From positions 5,890,001 to 5,954,000 of the forward strand of contig NC_062241.1 of NCBI RefSeq assembly GCF_905475465.1: a stretch of 64,000 nucleotides of DNA, given 5' to 3'. The stretch is from Pieris napi (lineage: Eukaryota; Arthropoda; Insecta; Lepidoptera; Pieridae). The notes under the pieces were generated by a model, which was not told the DNA's origin, did not search any database, and saw nothing but the letters and a program-made list of their open reading frames with translations. Position 1 is the first letter of the stretch; each line of letters starts with the position of its first letter. A program made the translations under genes and the position numbers. Below, piece by piece: positions 30,101 through 37,643 of this stretch.

Positions 30101-31819
30101 ACTGTTTTCTCTCGACAAAATTTTTGTTTAATCTTGTTTGTTATATAACACTAGCTGCCCCCGCGGACTTCGTTTCTCCTTAATGCCTAGTCTACCTTTT
30201 TAGTACATACCAAAATGGAACATTTTGCTACGCCAACCCAGATACTCCTCGGCTTTCCGGAATAAAAACTTTTTAGGGTTTTCTGTGATTTTTCTCTATA
30301 TAAACTTCAAGAGTTCAAATTATAAGTTTTTAACTAACAAATAAAAAATAAGGGTTGATCGTTGATGGTAGATGAAAATTAAGGGTTGTATCTATTTTTG
30401 TATGGTGTATCATAAAAAAATAAAAGTAAAAAATTAAGTCTAAAATTAAATAAAAAATTCAGGGGTGGACACCCCTTATCACTTAGGGGTTTGTAAGATA
30501 GATAGTAGCCGATTCTCAGACTTACTGAATTCATAAAAAATTTCATAAGAATCAGTTGAGCCGTTTCGGAGGAGTATGTAAACGAACATTGTGACATGAC
30601 GATTTTATATATTAGATGAAAAAGTTACTTTTTTAAGAGACATCAAAATTGATTCTTTTACTGATATTAAAATTTACACAATTTAAGATATACAAGTTTT
30701 GATATTCACCGTTACATATTCTGCTATGCCATGTGACTCAAATTCTTCCTTAGCAAGTTTAGCACGGTGGTCATGGAAGTCAAATGTATAAACATGCCCA
30801 TTAGGTTTTACCCGTCTAATTAAAGCATGAGTTAAAGATCCACTGCCAGTACCTGTCAAATATAATATATAAGTAAAAAGTTGTATATATAATAAATGAT
30901 TTTACACAGTTGTTTTACTGAGATAGGTGATATATAGAAAAATAATATAGAAACATGGACATATAAAGACAAGTATAGACAAGGTTTATATCTTTTGATA
31001 ACATATTTAGAAAGACTTGAGTTCTTCCAAATGTTTTCTTAAGCTTATTTATATTAAAATTTTGACTAATTATAATATGTGATGACACTCACCTGCTTCA
31101 ACAACAATAGATCCAGGTACTAGATCTAATTGCAATAGAATCATGCTTATGTCTGGTGTGTATATTATTTGTGTTCGATGCGGAAGTGTTAATGACCAAA
31201 GCTCTGGTGTTGGCTGAATAACATGGCCCCAGCCTTTTGATAATTCTACCTAATGGGAGGCAATACTGCAATTATACCCTATATCATTTTTAAATTGTGT
31301 AAATAGTGTTTAATTTGTTTAGGTTAAGGCATATTGTACAATTTGTTTAGTTTTTTTGTTTATCATATTGATAGATAATATAATAATAATAATAATAACT
31401 AATTAGTTGTAACTTGTACGCAAATACAATCAGAAATGACAATGACATGGTCTCTTATTTAATAAAATAATAGTTTTATGGGGAATAATAGTTAACTATT
31501 TCCCATTTCCAAACAGCTCCCAAACCAAAACCCTAAGCTGTACCAAATTAATTATTAATAACAAGAGGTTATGTTGTTGATATTATAGCAAGTTTCTATA
31601 TTATATATACCACAGCATACTTACCCTGCTCCCATACTCAATTCCAATCAAATTTTTTACTTTGAGAGCACCAAACGTTGTTTGGTAAACATTTTCTACC
31701 ATTTCTCCTTTTTTGTTTTTAATTTCTGTACACACTTCTATAGCGTGAAGATTATTACTTAGATACAGAATAACCACATCGCCGTCTTCAATTTTCTCTT
31801 TATACCCTTTGAAACTCAT
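6026..31819 (-). CDS. TRMT61A: TRMT61A, tRNA (adenine-58-N1)-methyltransferase catalytic subunit; 5 exons, C-terminus outside window
   Basis: This is the catalytic subunit that, with TRMT6, makes N1-methyladenosine at position 58 of tRNAs, mainly in the nucleus, using S-adenosylmethionine. I joined five exons by splice sites and phase: 31819-31625, 31249-31093, 30852-30710, 28919-28790 and 6195-6026. The product is 265 residues without a stop. Visible family signatures are the N-terminal MSFKGYKEKIEDGD start (residues 1-14), PTPELWSLTLPHRTQIIY (from about residue 78), the SAM-binding motif EAGTGSGS (116-123) across an exon junction, DAVFLDLPKPW (185-195) with the Asp equivalent to the essential one of the human enzyme at 190, and GGRFCSFSPCIEQVQRTC (209-226). 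The usual C-terminal GHTGYLTFA-type end is absent. I searched positions 1-6025 for it by eye and did not find it, so the last exon should lie further left. Identity is very secure; the exon edges are inferred from GT/AG sites. Confidence 0.95.
6242..6440 (-). repeat. tRNA-derived SINE-like repeat, copy 1
   Basis: Reverse-strand copy of the element at 14340-14612: shared blocks are the head with GTGCACCAATGG, AACCGGCATGC, TAGCCTTCT (reverse of AGAAGGCTA), and the tail GAGGCCCAGACCT. It begins 46 bases beyond TRMT61A exon 5, inside intron 4. Confidence 0.7.
8171..8505 (+). mobile_element. Helitron-like fragment ending in CTAG
   Basis: It begins TAAATTACGTGTCACGTTG and ends CAGCAACGCTTGGCTGAG then TTTGCTAG followed by T. 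A CTRR end followed by T is what a Helitron 3' terminus should look like. No coding capacity is left. Confidence 0.5.
9506..9600 (-). repeat. Short interspersed repeat, GGCAACGC family, reverse copy
   Basis: Reverse orientation: AAAAAGGCCGG..., TCTGGCATTGTGTCCATTGG, then ATCACTTAACATCAGGTGAG and CTCTTGCCCATCCCCT. These are the complements of the blocks in the copy at 21905. Confidence 0.7.
10085..10345 (+). repeat. tRNA-derived SINE with intact A and B boxes
   Basis: The head has an A box (TGGTCTAGTGGTTA, 10091-10104) and a B box (GGGTTCGATCCC, 10134-10145), spaced as in a tRNA gene. It is followed by a non-tRNA body ending TAGGTCAATTGGTGTGAATT and an A-rich tail at 10328. The tail shows it is a retroposon and not a functional tRNA gene. 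Confidence 0.8.
10640..10990 (+). repeat. Unclassified interspersed repeat (tentative)
   Basis: Starts after an A-rich CAAAATCAAAATCAAAATAC run and holds two overlapping short frames without a recognisable domain. The block ACGCCATCCGTTCGCAAAAC and GTTCTGAGAAGAACGGGCAA resembles repeats I recall from moth and butterfly genomes. Only one copy is visible in this window, so the call rests on memory. Confidence 0.35.
14340..14612 (+). repeat. tRNA-derived SINE-like repeat, copy 2
   Basis: A degenerate B box lies in GTAAATTCGAAACCCGG. Next come GGACCAATGGAGTTTCTATG, TGCGCATTTAACACTCGC, AAACCGGCATGCCTAAA, AGAAGGCTAATCACCTA and the tail CTGAGGCCCAGACCTTAAAG. The same order is seen at 60352-60605 and, reversed, at 6242-6440. 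Confidence 0.75.
17150..17290. promoter_or_regulatory. GC-rich, CpG-rich patch in TRMT61A intron 4
   Basis: About 140 bases stand out from AT-rich surroundings (for example GAGCTGCGTGCGGCGCCTCT). No open frame with family resemblance and no repeat match inside the window. It could be an enhancer or the remnant of an old element. Confidence 0.25.
18180..18690 (+). mobile_element. Dead RTE-type LINE, C-terminal reverse transcriptase remnant
   Basis: Conceptual translation across frame breaks gives VHKTLTRSTKLSIYKTAIRL-like text followed by LSYGC, then ..RLCWIGHPES, PTGRRPVGISLERR and a W-Q/E-A-A-type end. This matches the usual end of RTE-like LINE ORFs (QRLRWLGHV, RPVGRPRLRW, D-W-x-x-A-A). 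Frameshifts and stops make it inactive. Two long accidental frames, one on each strand, overlap it and are not genes. Confidence 0.7.
21905..22050 (+). repeat. Short interspersed repeat, GGCAACGC family, best-preserved copy
   Basis: Contains AACAGGGGTCAAACGGGTAG, GAGGCTCATCTGATGTTAAG, TGATGCCGCCGCCCATGGAC, ACTCACATTGCTGGAAGGCT and GTGCGTTGCCGGCCTTTTAA, ending in TTGGTACGCTCTTTTCTTGA. I used it as reference for the other copies. Confidence 0.8.
22849..22880. repeat. Perfect 13-bp hairpin
   Basis: GGCCGCATTACAT, a 6-base loop AACTTA, and ATGTAATGCGGCC form a perfect stem. No second copy seen and no adjacent gene; may be the centre of a larger inverted element or chance. Confidence 0.7.
28385..28535. 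promoter_or_regulatory. Cluster of ATCGAT / ATCGA motifs
   Basis: Within 150 bases there are three ATCGAT sites (AATCGATTAATCGATAC and CAATCGATT) plus several ATCGA, TCGATT and TGATCAGATCG half sites. The cluster lies 250-400 bases from TRMT61A exon 4 on its downstream side, inside intron 4. ATCGAT is a core for DREF- and homeodomain-type factors in insects. Activity is inferred. Confidence 0.3.
28790..28919 (-). CDS. TRMT61A: TRMT61A coding exon 4
   Basis: The acceptor is CTAATTTTAG and the donor CAA G|GTATGT. Its 43 codons plus one base encode AQHRDVLEKGFSEQVTGRAD and then AVFLDLPKPWDGVPHAV. The latter carries the motif IV aspartate (residue 190) that the family uses for catalysis. The phase-1 end matches the distant exon 5. 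Confidence 0.92.
29050..29750 (+). mobile_element. 5'-truncated LINE fragment (jockey/CR1-like RT C-terminus and 3' tail)
   Basis: A frame at 29128-29331 encodes VDSIIGYALDCYGISFKTY and IDKIESLQTRFLKLL, matching the last part of jockey- and CR1-type reverse transcriptases. A second frame at 29390-29587 encodes YGDRTLKKRVPYLLNSLPED and FKGLLKNHLL, the typical end of these ORFs. They are in different frames with a stop between, so it is inactive. The 3' tail ends in a run of ATACATACATA. It lies antisense to TRMT61A in intron 3. Confidence 0.85.
30151..30620 (-). mobile_element. Helitron-like fragment, reverse orientation
   Basis: Starts ACTAGCTGCCCCCGCGGACT (reverse of a CTAG-T type terminus) and shares GTATGGTGTATCATAAAAAA and CGATTCTCAGACTTACTGAA blocks with the copy at 42520-42834 (there in the other orientation). 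An open frame across it (30379-30597) is accidental. Confidence 0.6.
30710..30852 (-). CDS. TRMT61A: TRMT61A coding exon 3
   Basis: The acceptor is TTTGACAG and the donor ACG|GTGAAT. After completing the split glycine it encodes 47 codons: TGSGSLTHALIRRVKPNGHV (rest of SAM motif I), then YTFDFHDHRAKLAKEEF, which is the acidic loop and helix after strand 2 of a class I methyltransferase fold. It ends in phase 0. Confidence 0.92.
31093..31249 (-). CDS. TRMT61A: TRMT61A coding exon 2
   Basis: The acceptor ends ..CCCATTAG and the donor is G|GTGAGT. The exon holds 52 codons plus one base. It encodes VELSKGWGHVIQPTPELWSL, the conserved PHRTQIIYTPDISMI block and the first half of the SAM-binding loop (VVEAG). 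The leftover G combines with GT of the next exon to give the next glycine. Confidence 0.93.
31625..31819 (-). CDS. TRMT61A: TRMT61A coding exon 1
   Basis: The exon begins at the ATG (31819-31817) and ends before a GTAAGT donor at 31624, in phase 0 after 65 codons. It encodes the N-terminal beta-barrel-like region of the Trm61 family (MSFKGYKEKIEDGDVVILYL and on to LIGIEYGSR). The LIG..(F/Y)GS(K/R) segment matches the human protein at the same place. Read-through past the donor soon meets a stop. Confidence 0.93.
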
Positions 31820-32619
31820 GTTAAGTTATTTATGTATTTTGCTTTGCAAATTGTGTATTTTGTAAACAAATCGTGTTAGTAACACGAGAATTTGACACCT
31901 GACTTATGAAACTTTCTGACAGTTTCAAAGATCATATTACATTTTTATCTAATCTAAAATGGATAATATTTTTGTTATGCATGTGTCATTTTTGTCTCCT
32001 AAAAGCATAATTATTATTCTGTTTTTAGTTAAATTCAAAAAATGTTTACATAATGCTACGATATAATATTATGAATTTCTGTATGATAGTCTGTGGTCCG
32101 TGGATCCTAATGACGGGGGAAATTCAACCACAAAATGATAAAGTTTTAAGAAAATTAAGGGAGTTGGTATCATTGGTAAATATCCATTCTACTGTATGTA
32201 TTTACTACTTAGAACATTAAAAAATTATACAACTCATAAAACAACAACAATAGTAATATATGGGCACACTAAAAAAAACTAATCTATACGATTTATCTAC
32301 ATTGTAGTTTGTATGTAAATTGTAAAGTGTCATGGACTCATGGTTAACATTTTCCGTCAAAGTGCTACTTGACAGACTGGACAGACATTCTAAATTTCGA
32401 ACATTACAATAATAATTATCAATATTTTTGTAAGCGAATTGCGAAAACATTTACAAATGTATTGAACAGTTTCGAATTGAACATTTGTCTGTTCTAGATT
32501 ACGAACTAGAAAGTGTAATAAAAACATATTTTCATTAGTTAATCTCGTAAAGTTTTATCAGGTATTTCTGGAAGTGTTATTTGAATTAATGCAAAAACTC
32601 TTGATAAAACATTTTAAAA
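31820..32619. promoter_or_regulatory. Divergent TRMT61A / MED24 promoter region
   Basis: The two start codons face away from each other and are 800 bp apart, so promoters and both 5' UTRs must lie here unless an upstream noncoding exon exists. The region is AT-rich and contains no convincing TATA box that I can assign. A 17-bp perfect palindrome lies at 31871-31887, close to the TRMT61A start. A 49-codon frame at 32071-32220 (plus strand) has no recognisable product. Confidence 0.7.
31871..31887. promoter_or_regulatory. 17-bp perfect palindrome with two inverted TCGTG cores
   Basis: The sequence TCGTGTTAGTAACACGA is a perfect inverted repeat around a central base. It lies 52-68 bases upstream of the TRMT61A start codon, where a dimeric transcription factor site could act. 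TCGTG is also the core reported for Drosophila Dysfusion:Tango dimers. Function is inferred only from symmetry and position. Confidence 0.35.
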
Positions 32620-35550
32620 ATGGTGACAATGGATGCAAGCAAAATGACTAGTAAAACAAGTTCACTTAAAGCTTTAATACTGAAGGCTTGGCGAGAAAGA
32701 TGGACTGATATTCAGTGGGGGATTAATATTAAGACAATACTACCTAGGGGGGTAAGTGGAGATTTGTACAACCTAGCTGACTGTATTTTACAACAGGCTA
32801 TGGTAGGATGTGGTGCTAATCAGCTTGTAATATCATATTTGAAACATTCTCTTGCATCTCACATTGTTTCATATGCTGCTGTTCTTCAAAGAATTGCAAA
32901 GTTTGACTCATTTCACAAACCTCATTGCATACTCAGTCTTTTAGAGTTTTTGGAAAGTTTTATTGATAATGTCACTTGCCGAAGCAAAATGGAGGAAGAA
33001 ATTTTATCAAACGCAATATCCTCTGTAATTTTGTGGCTATTACAAGTGTATCACTACTCACTGAGTAAATATCCTTCATCCAATCTTAATCAAAGCCAAG
33101 AACTTTTGGATAAGTCTACCTCGCTGTTGAATTCTATAACAAGTTCAGATTTCTTAGTAGCTATGTTCTATTTGGCAAAACAAAATGACCCTGAAGAGTA
33201 CACAGAGGTTACTAAGAAATGTCAAGAAATAACAGCATTTATGATGATGAATACTCAGTTTAAAGCACCTCTTACAATACACGATACTATTCAAAAGATT
33301 TGTAATATGGTTCTTGATAAAATAGCACCTTTCAATAACAAACCGGAAACTGTAACATACTGTATACAAGCAATTGTTGCTATAAATGTGTTAGCAAAGC
33401 CAAGTGCAGAGGTACAATATCTTTCGAATCAACTGTTAATCATAAAGAGAATTAAAGGGTTTTCATTATCTAGAGTATATAGTGAACTAATAAGAGCGTG
33501 TTTCATTTCACTGAATGATGCTAGCAAAGATGCCATGAAACAAGCCTTATGGGCTGCTTTTACATTTTTAAAAGTACCTCAGATAATTCAATGTATGCAT
33601 AATATATGTGGGACACAGAGCAAAGATGGAGACTATTCTGTTGAAGTTGTAGAAGCTTTTGAAAAATTATTACAAAATACTCCATTGCTTGATGTTGTTG
33701 ATGCTAAGAATAGTTGCAACAGTGTAATATCCCTCCTGGAACCGTTAGTGAAGTTAAATGTTGTTACTGAAAGTCACTTATCTTATTTTAACCAGAAACG
33801 TGAGACTAAAGATCTTAAATTACAAAAATTAGAGCCAACAGGACTTCAAGGACCTGTACCTAATTTTATCACACGAGCTGAACCTACTCTAGCTGGTATT
33901 CTGAAGACTATGGGTGGTGATTGCCACAAGATTATAGATTCATTATATTCAATGTTATGCCAAATAGTAGGGGGAACCACATTAGATACAATCCTGTCTG
34001 TTGCAACTGTTGAAGGGAAATCCAAATTATTTGTGTCAAGACTAATAAAATTCAATGAGTTTGCTTTACTTGCTGCAAGTGAAAAAGGAGCTTCTCCATC
34101 TAGGGTCTATGTATTTGATATAACATTTTTGATACTCTGTTCGATTGTTCAAGAATATGGTGCTGAAGCTGTTTTGGATGAAAATGGGGACTCCTTCTTT
34201 GAAAAATGGGTTAAAGAGTTTTTGCCCCTAAATGGTGCATACAAGTGTCCGAACCAAATATTGCAGAAATGCGACCAACAACTTGTAGACATCTTTATTC
34301 ATCACTTGAGTGCTTCTGATTTTGACTTTAAAAATACTAATTTAAAGCCTCATGATTTGTGCATGAATGTTAGTGGTGTTATGAAAGAGGTCTTATTTGC
34401 TTGGGAGCAAGGTTCAATCTCAACTGTAGATGTAAAGAGAATGCTTGACTCTATGAGGCAAAAAATGGCTTCTCTTGCAGTGTGTGGTTCAGTATGGCTC
34501 TCCTCATACATTAATGTTGTTCATGAAGATGCTACAGTTAAGCCAATGAACATGATGCAGCAGTTATGTAGTCCTCCAAATGAAATTGAATTGGCTCAGA
34601 GTGATAATTTTAAGGAGCGTGCTGTTTTGATGTGTTCTATAATAAGAAAGTTACAACATGATGTCCATCCACCATCTGTACCGAAAACAAAAACACTTTC
34701 TCATTTGATTGTATCCAATCGACCAATACTTGAACAGCTACAAACAGTTTGGGACGATGTGAAAGTTAGGGGATACTTACATATTGATGCAACACACATT
34801 GTTCAAAGTCTATTAAACACTGCTGGTCATGTATGGTTTGTAACAAATCTCATTAAGGAGACTCTTAAGTTTAGGTATCAAGAAGAACTCGATAGATTTG
34901 TAGATATTGTACTGGCAATGTTTCATTTGGATATAGAAAAATGTACCGAAGCTTTGTTACAACATGTATTGCCACAGTACTTGTATAATGCGAAATTAAT
35001 TGATGAATTAGTTGAGCCTCAATCCACAGTACTTGCAAAGATATGCGTGTATAGTATATTTGCCGCTCTTGATCAGAGTATAACAACAAAACCTCAATCA
35101 AGAAAACGCAGACATGAAGATCCTGAAGATTTAGAGGCTATTTCTTCCAATAAATTACGACGGCTAAATGACAACTCGTCAGATGGAAGTGTTTATCATT
35201 CAGCAAGAGAGCACAGTTCAGGAGTTGTTATAAAAGAGCCATTGCAAACATCCTTAGATATGTTATTTAAGACATTTTCACAACTGGCTGGCAAGAATGG
35301 TTATGTAACTCCTCAGACACGGTTTATTTATGAATTTTTGGTTTTTATTATTCAGTGTGGTCAAGAAAGAGCACAACTTGTATTACAGAAAATGCCAAGT
35401 GAAATAGTTCCAATTTTGATAAAGGCACTTCCAGATAATTTTAATGTGGCCATCATTTTAAGATTGTATGAATTAAGTACACCTTACGGTAGAAAAGATG
35501 CAGCTAGAGATTTATGTCTATTGCGAAATATGTGGTTACGACCTGAATAA
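32620..35550 (+). CDS. MED24: MED24, Mediator complex subunit 24 (single-exon)
   Basis: MED24 is a subunit of the Mediator tail module, which links DNA-bound activators to RNA polymerase II in the nucleus. The 976-residue frame matches the family's usual length of about 990. Recognisable blocks include LKALILKAWRERWTDIQWGI (residues 14-33, as in the human N-terminus), LYNLADCILQQAMVG, LISYLKHS-like helices, LWAAFTFLKVPQI, FITRAEPTLAGILKTMGGD, VYVFDITFLILCSIVQEYG and the basic/acidic linker with RKRRHEDPEDLE from residue 828. The rest is helical, HEAT-like repeat protein with no catalytic site. An in-frame TAA at 32587-32589 means the first usable ATG is 32620; it has a purine at -3 and G at +4. 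Methionines at codons 4 and 9 are alternative starts. The gene has no intron, unlike both neighbours. It diverges from TRMT61A and converges on the dysfusion-like gene. Confidence 0.97.
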   Translation: MVTMDASKMTSKTSSLKALILKAWRERWTDIQWGINIKTILPRGVSGDLYNLADCILQQAMVGCGANQLVISYLKHSLASHIVSYAAVLQRIAKFDSFHKPHCILSLLEFLESFIDNVTCRSKMEEEILSNAISSVILWLLQVYHYSLSKYPSSNLNQSQELLDKSTSLLNSITSSDFLVAMFYLAKQNDPEEYTEVTKKCQEITAFMMMNTQFKAPLTIHDTIQKICNMVLDKIAPFNNKPETVTYCIQAIVAINVLAKPSAEVQYLSNQLLIIKRIKGFSLSRVYSELIRACFISLNDASKDAMKQALWAAFTFLKVPQIIQCMHNICGTQSKDGDYSVEVVEAFEKLLQNTPLLDVVDAKNSCNSVISLLEPLVKLNVVTESHLSYFNQKRETKDLKLQKLEPTGLQGPVPNFITRAEPTLAGILKTMGGDCHKIIDSLYSMLCQIVGGTTLDTILSVATVEGKSKLFVSRLIKFNEFALLAASEKGASPSRVYVFDITFLILCSIVQEYGAEAVLDENGDSFFEKWVKEFLPLNGAYKCPNQILQKCDQQLVDIFIHHLSASDFDFKNTNLKPHDLCMNVSGVMKEVLFAWEQGSISTVDVKRMLDSMRQKMASLAVCGSVWLSSYINVVHEDATVKPMNMMQQLCSPPNEIELAQSDNFKERAVLMCSIIRKLQHDVHPPSVPKTKTLSHLIVSNRPILEQLQTVWDDVKVRGYLHIDATHIVQSLLNTAGHVWFVTNLIKETLKFRYQEELDRFVDIVLAMFHLDIEKCTEALLQHVLPQYLYNAKLIDELVEPQSTVLAKICVYSIFAALDQSITTKPQSRKRRHEDPEDLEAISSNKLRRLNDNSSDGSVYHSAREHSSGVVIKEPLQTSLDMLFKTFSQLAGKNGYVTPQTRFIYEFLVFIIQCGQERAQLVLQKMPSEIVPILIKALPDNFNVAIILRLYELSTPYGRKDAARDLCLLRNMWLRPE

Positions 35551-36991
35551 ATATAATTGATGTCTTCAATAGAAATAAATGTTACATGTGGATTTATGGT
35601 TTTCTTTGATTAAAGTCCTATTATCAATAATGCACAAAGGGGTTTAAATAAATTCGATTAATTTCAATAGTTTATTTATTATCTTTATTCACATAAAAAT
35701 TTGTGAACTAATATTATGTTCATCGCCTTTTATTTCACAACATTTACACAACCATTTTAATTAGAAAGGGGTAAATTTAAATATTTTTTTATAATATAAT
35801 CTAAAATCATATCTACAAATAGAGACATAGAGGAAATAATTTCTTAGAAACAATTTATTTTAGACCTCTAATATTTTTGCTAAACTATAAAACAAATGTC
35901 AAATACGAGAAAAAAATAATTGCATTAGTAGGTAAAAGATTACTCGAAAAAACGAAAACAAACTGATGACCTTTAAAAATATGAAGTACATAAAGTATGC
36001 ATTTAATGTAAAGTACCTATGTAATTAAAACATTAGTATAATTTTTCCTTGGACGGATATAATCTAAGAATACTAAGTACAGAAAATCATTATTTATTTA
36101 GTAGGTCTCTAAAAAATCAACAATTGCACAAAAAGTGATAAATCTATAGTTTAAGTTATATACAATGTTATACCAAGTTCAAATCATCACATTTGATGTG
36201 TTGTAAATTAAAATGGACGGTAGCATGTTTTGTACATTTTCAGTAAAATTAATTTACAACTTTTACTAAAATTATTTACTAACTAGATTTTGTACACCTT
36301 AATTACGCGAAGATCACAGGAGAGTTCCAGAGATTACCTATTAATATAATATTTTTTATACAAAATAGAAATAAAGGTAACAATCAATATATGAAAAATG
36401 TGTACAAAAAACTTAGACCTGTAAAAAATGTATTGGTCTGCGACAAAATTTATAGTAATACAGATAGCTGTGTTATAATGCCGGCTTTTTGGCATCTGGC
36501 GAATCTGCATGTGGTTCATCTGAAAAAAAAAATTAAATATACCTCACGATTCCATCCAGAACTTACGAAATATTTAATAAAAATAGGTAGGTATAGGTAG
36601 GTAATATTATTATACAATATTTGACTCTAAACGTAAACCTCCTAGTTACAAAAAATGAAACCCGGATGATATAGTTTCAAAGAATTTAGGTGACGATTGG
36701 GAATGCTATGTGTAGAAGTAGTTTCTGCAAGCTAGATTTGTATAGGTATGATGGTATGACAAATTTGTATCATTATACTATCAGTATTTATGTTATTACT
36801 TTATGCCCTGAGTTTGCTTTTTACTTTTCGACTTAGAGGGTAAGTACCTCTACTGTAGGTAGCAAATTTCACTCAAATGAACCCTATTATTGAAAAGGTA
36901 AGAAAACTATATTTCTTTTTAAATTACAGAACCAGGAATCGAACCGGTTAAAAAGCAATAAAATAACAACCTGTATGTTTGATAATCGATG
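35551..36991. other. Convergent intergenic region MED24 / dysfusion-like gene
   Basis: The 1.4 kb between two facing stop codons holds both 3' UTRs. On the minus strand, AATAAA (seen as tttatt) occurs at 36093-36098 and 35671-35676, so the dysfusion-like 3' UTR may extend through most of the interval. The short segment 36921-36940 resembles a reverse-strand tRNA B box (GGTTCGATTCC) but has no matching A box. No gene is seen. Confidence 0.6.
35574..35579 (+). terminator. MED24 polyadenylation signal AATAAA
   Basis: A canonical AATAAA lies 24 bases after the MED24 stop codon. Another AATAAA overlaps the stop itself (35546-35551). A 3' UTR of only a few tens of bases is therefore possible; which signal is used cannot be told from sequence. 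Confidence 0.5.
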
Positions 36992-37643
36992 CTAACGATC
37001 GAGAGAGTCAATCATGTGGATCAAATCTTTCTTGTCATTTAGCGTATACTCACCGATATGTCTCCTCAATATCTCCCCTTCTGTGGGTAATTCAGGTGGA
37101 GTCCTGCTAACTCTCATTGTTAAGCTTAATCTATTAGGACTACAGCTATCTTCAATTACTCCTTCTGTATTTGCAAATGATCTTTCGTTTCTCCATGTTT
37201 GCTGATAGGAACTTTCAGAAGTTATTGTGCTACATCTATTGTTAGTGTGAGGAACATATTGTTCTGGCGACCAGTCAAACACAAAAGTATGGCTATAATT
37301 ATGAGTATACGCTGACGGGGTCCCAGATGGTGTTGGAGGTGTCGTAGTGACATAAGGACTTAAGTCTTGATGACAGACATCGGGAACTTTCTGTACTGCA
37401 GATTCCGACCAAGTAGGACTTGGATTCCATTGGTCTACCATCTCCGTTTCGGATGTAAAGTTTTTTGAACCTGGTATACGATTAGCAATCGCTCCAGCGA
37501 CTGCTACTAATGTATCCCCACCAGAACTATTTACAAAACGTGGAGATATAATAGGAATAGGTATATTAGGCTTCTCTTCCGACTTGCCTTTCTTTTTAAC
37601 GTTCGGCTGTAGCCTTGTATCTTCAATTCCTATATTCGTGAAT
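36992..37643 (-). CDS. dys: dysfusion-like exon e: last exon with stop
   Basis: Acceptor TTTCTCTTCCAG at 37645-37644 is followed by 216 codons after the split Arg and a TAG stop at 36994-36992. The protein is polar and low in order: a Lys-rich patch (QPNVKKKGKSEEK), a threonine/proline segment (TTTPPTPSGTPS) and an aromatic-acidic FVFDWSPEQYVP. The end, LPTEGEILRRHIGEYTLNDK followed by KDLIHMIDSLDR, looks helical. Transactivation is a likely role by comparison with other bHLH-PAS proteins but is not shown by sequence. Confidence 0.9.

Larger units (their letters stand above)
28920..30709 (-). other. TRMT61A intron 3
   Basis: This 1,790-bp phase-0 intron is largely filled by a 5'-truncated LINE fragment (about 29050-29750, plus strand) and a Helitron-like fragment (30151-30620). 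It is probably enlarged by these insertions compared with the 240- and 375-bp introns beside it. Confidence 0.85.

Noticed and set aside
32071..32220. 49-codon frame between TRMT61A and MED24, with a GTAAAT donor-like site inside
   Set aside because: The product is unrecognised, and MED24 has an in-frame stop just upstream of its start, so no supported splice to MED24 was found. It could be a 5' exon, but nothing shows it.
36921..36940. Reverse-strand tRNA B box-like sequence GGTTCGATTCCTGG
   Set aside because: No A box or cloverleaf at the right distance; probably a SINE scrap or chance.
37014..37205. 63-codon plus-strand frame
   Set aside because: It is the antisense shadow of the last dysfusion-like exon.
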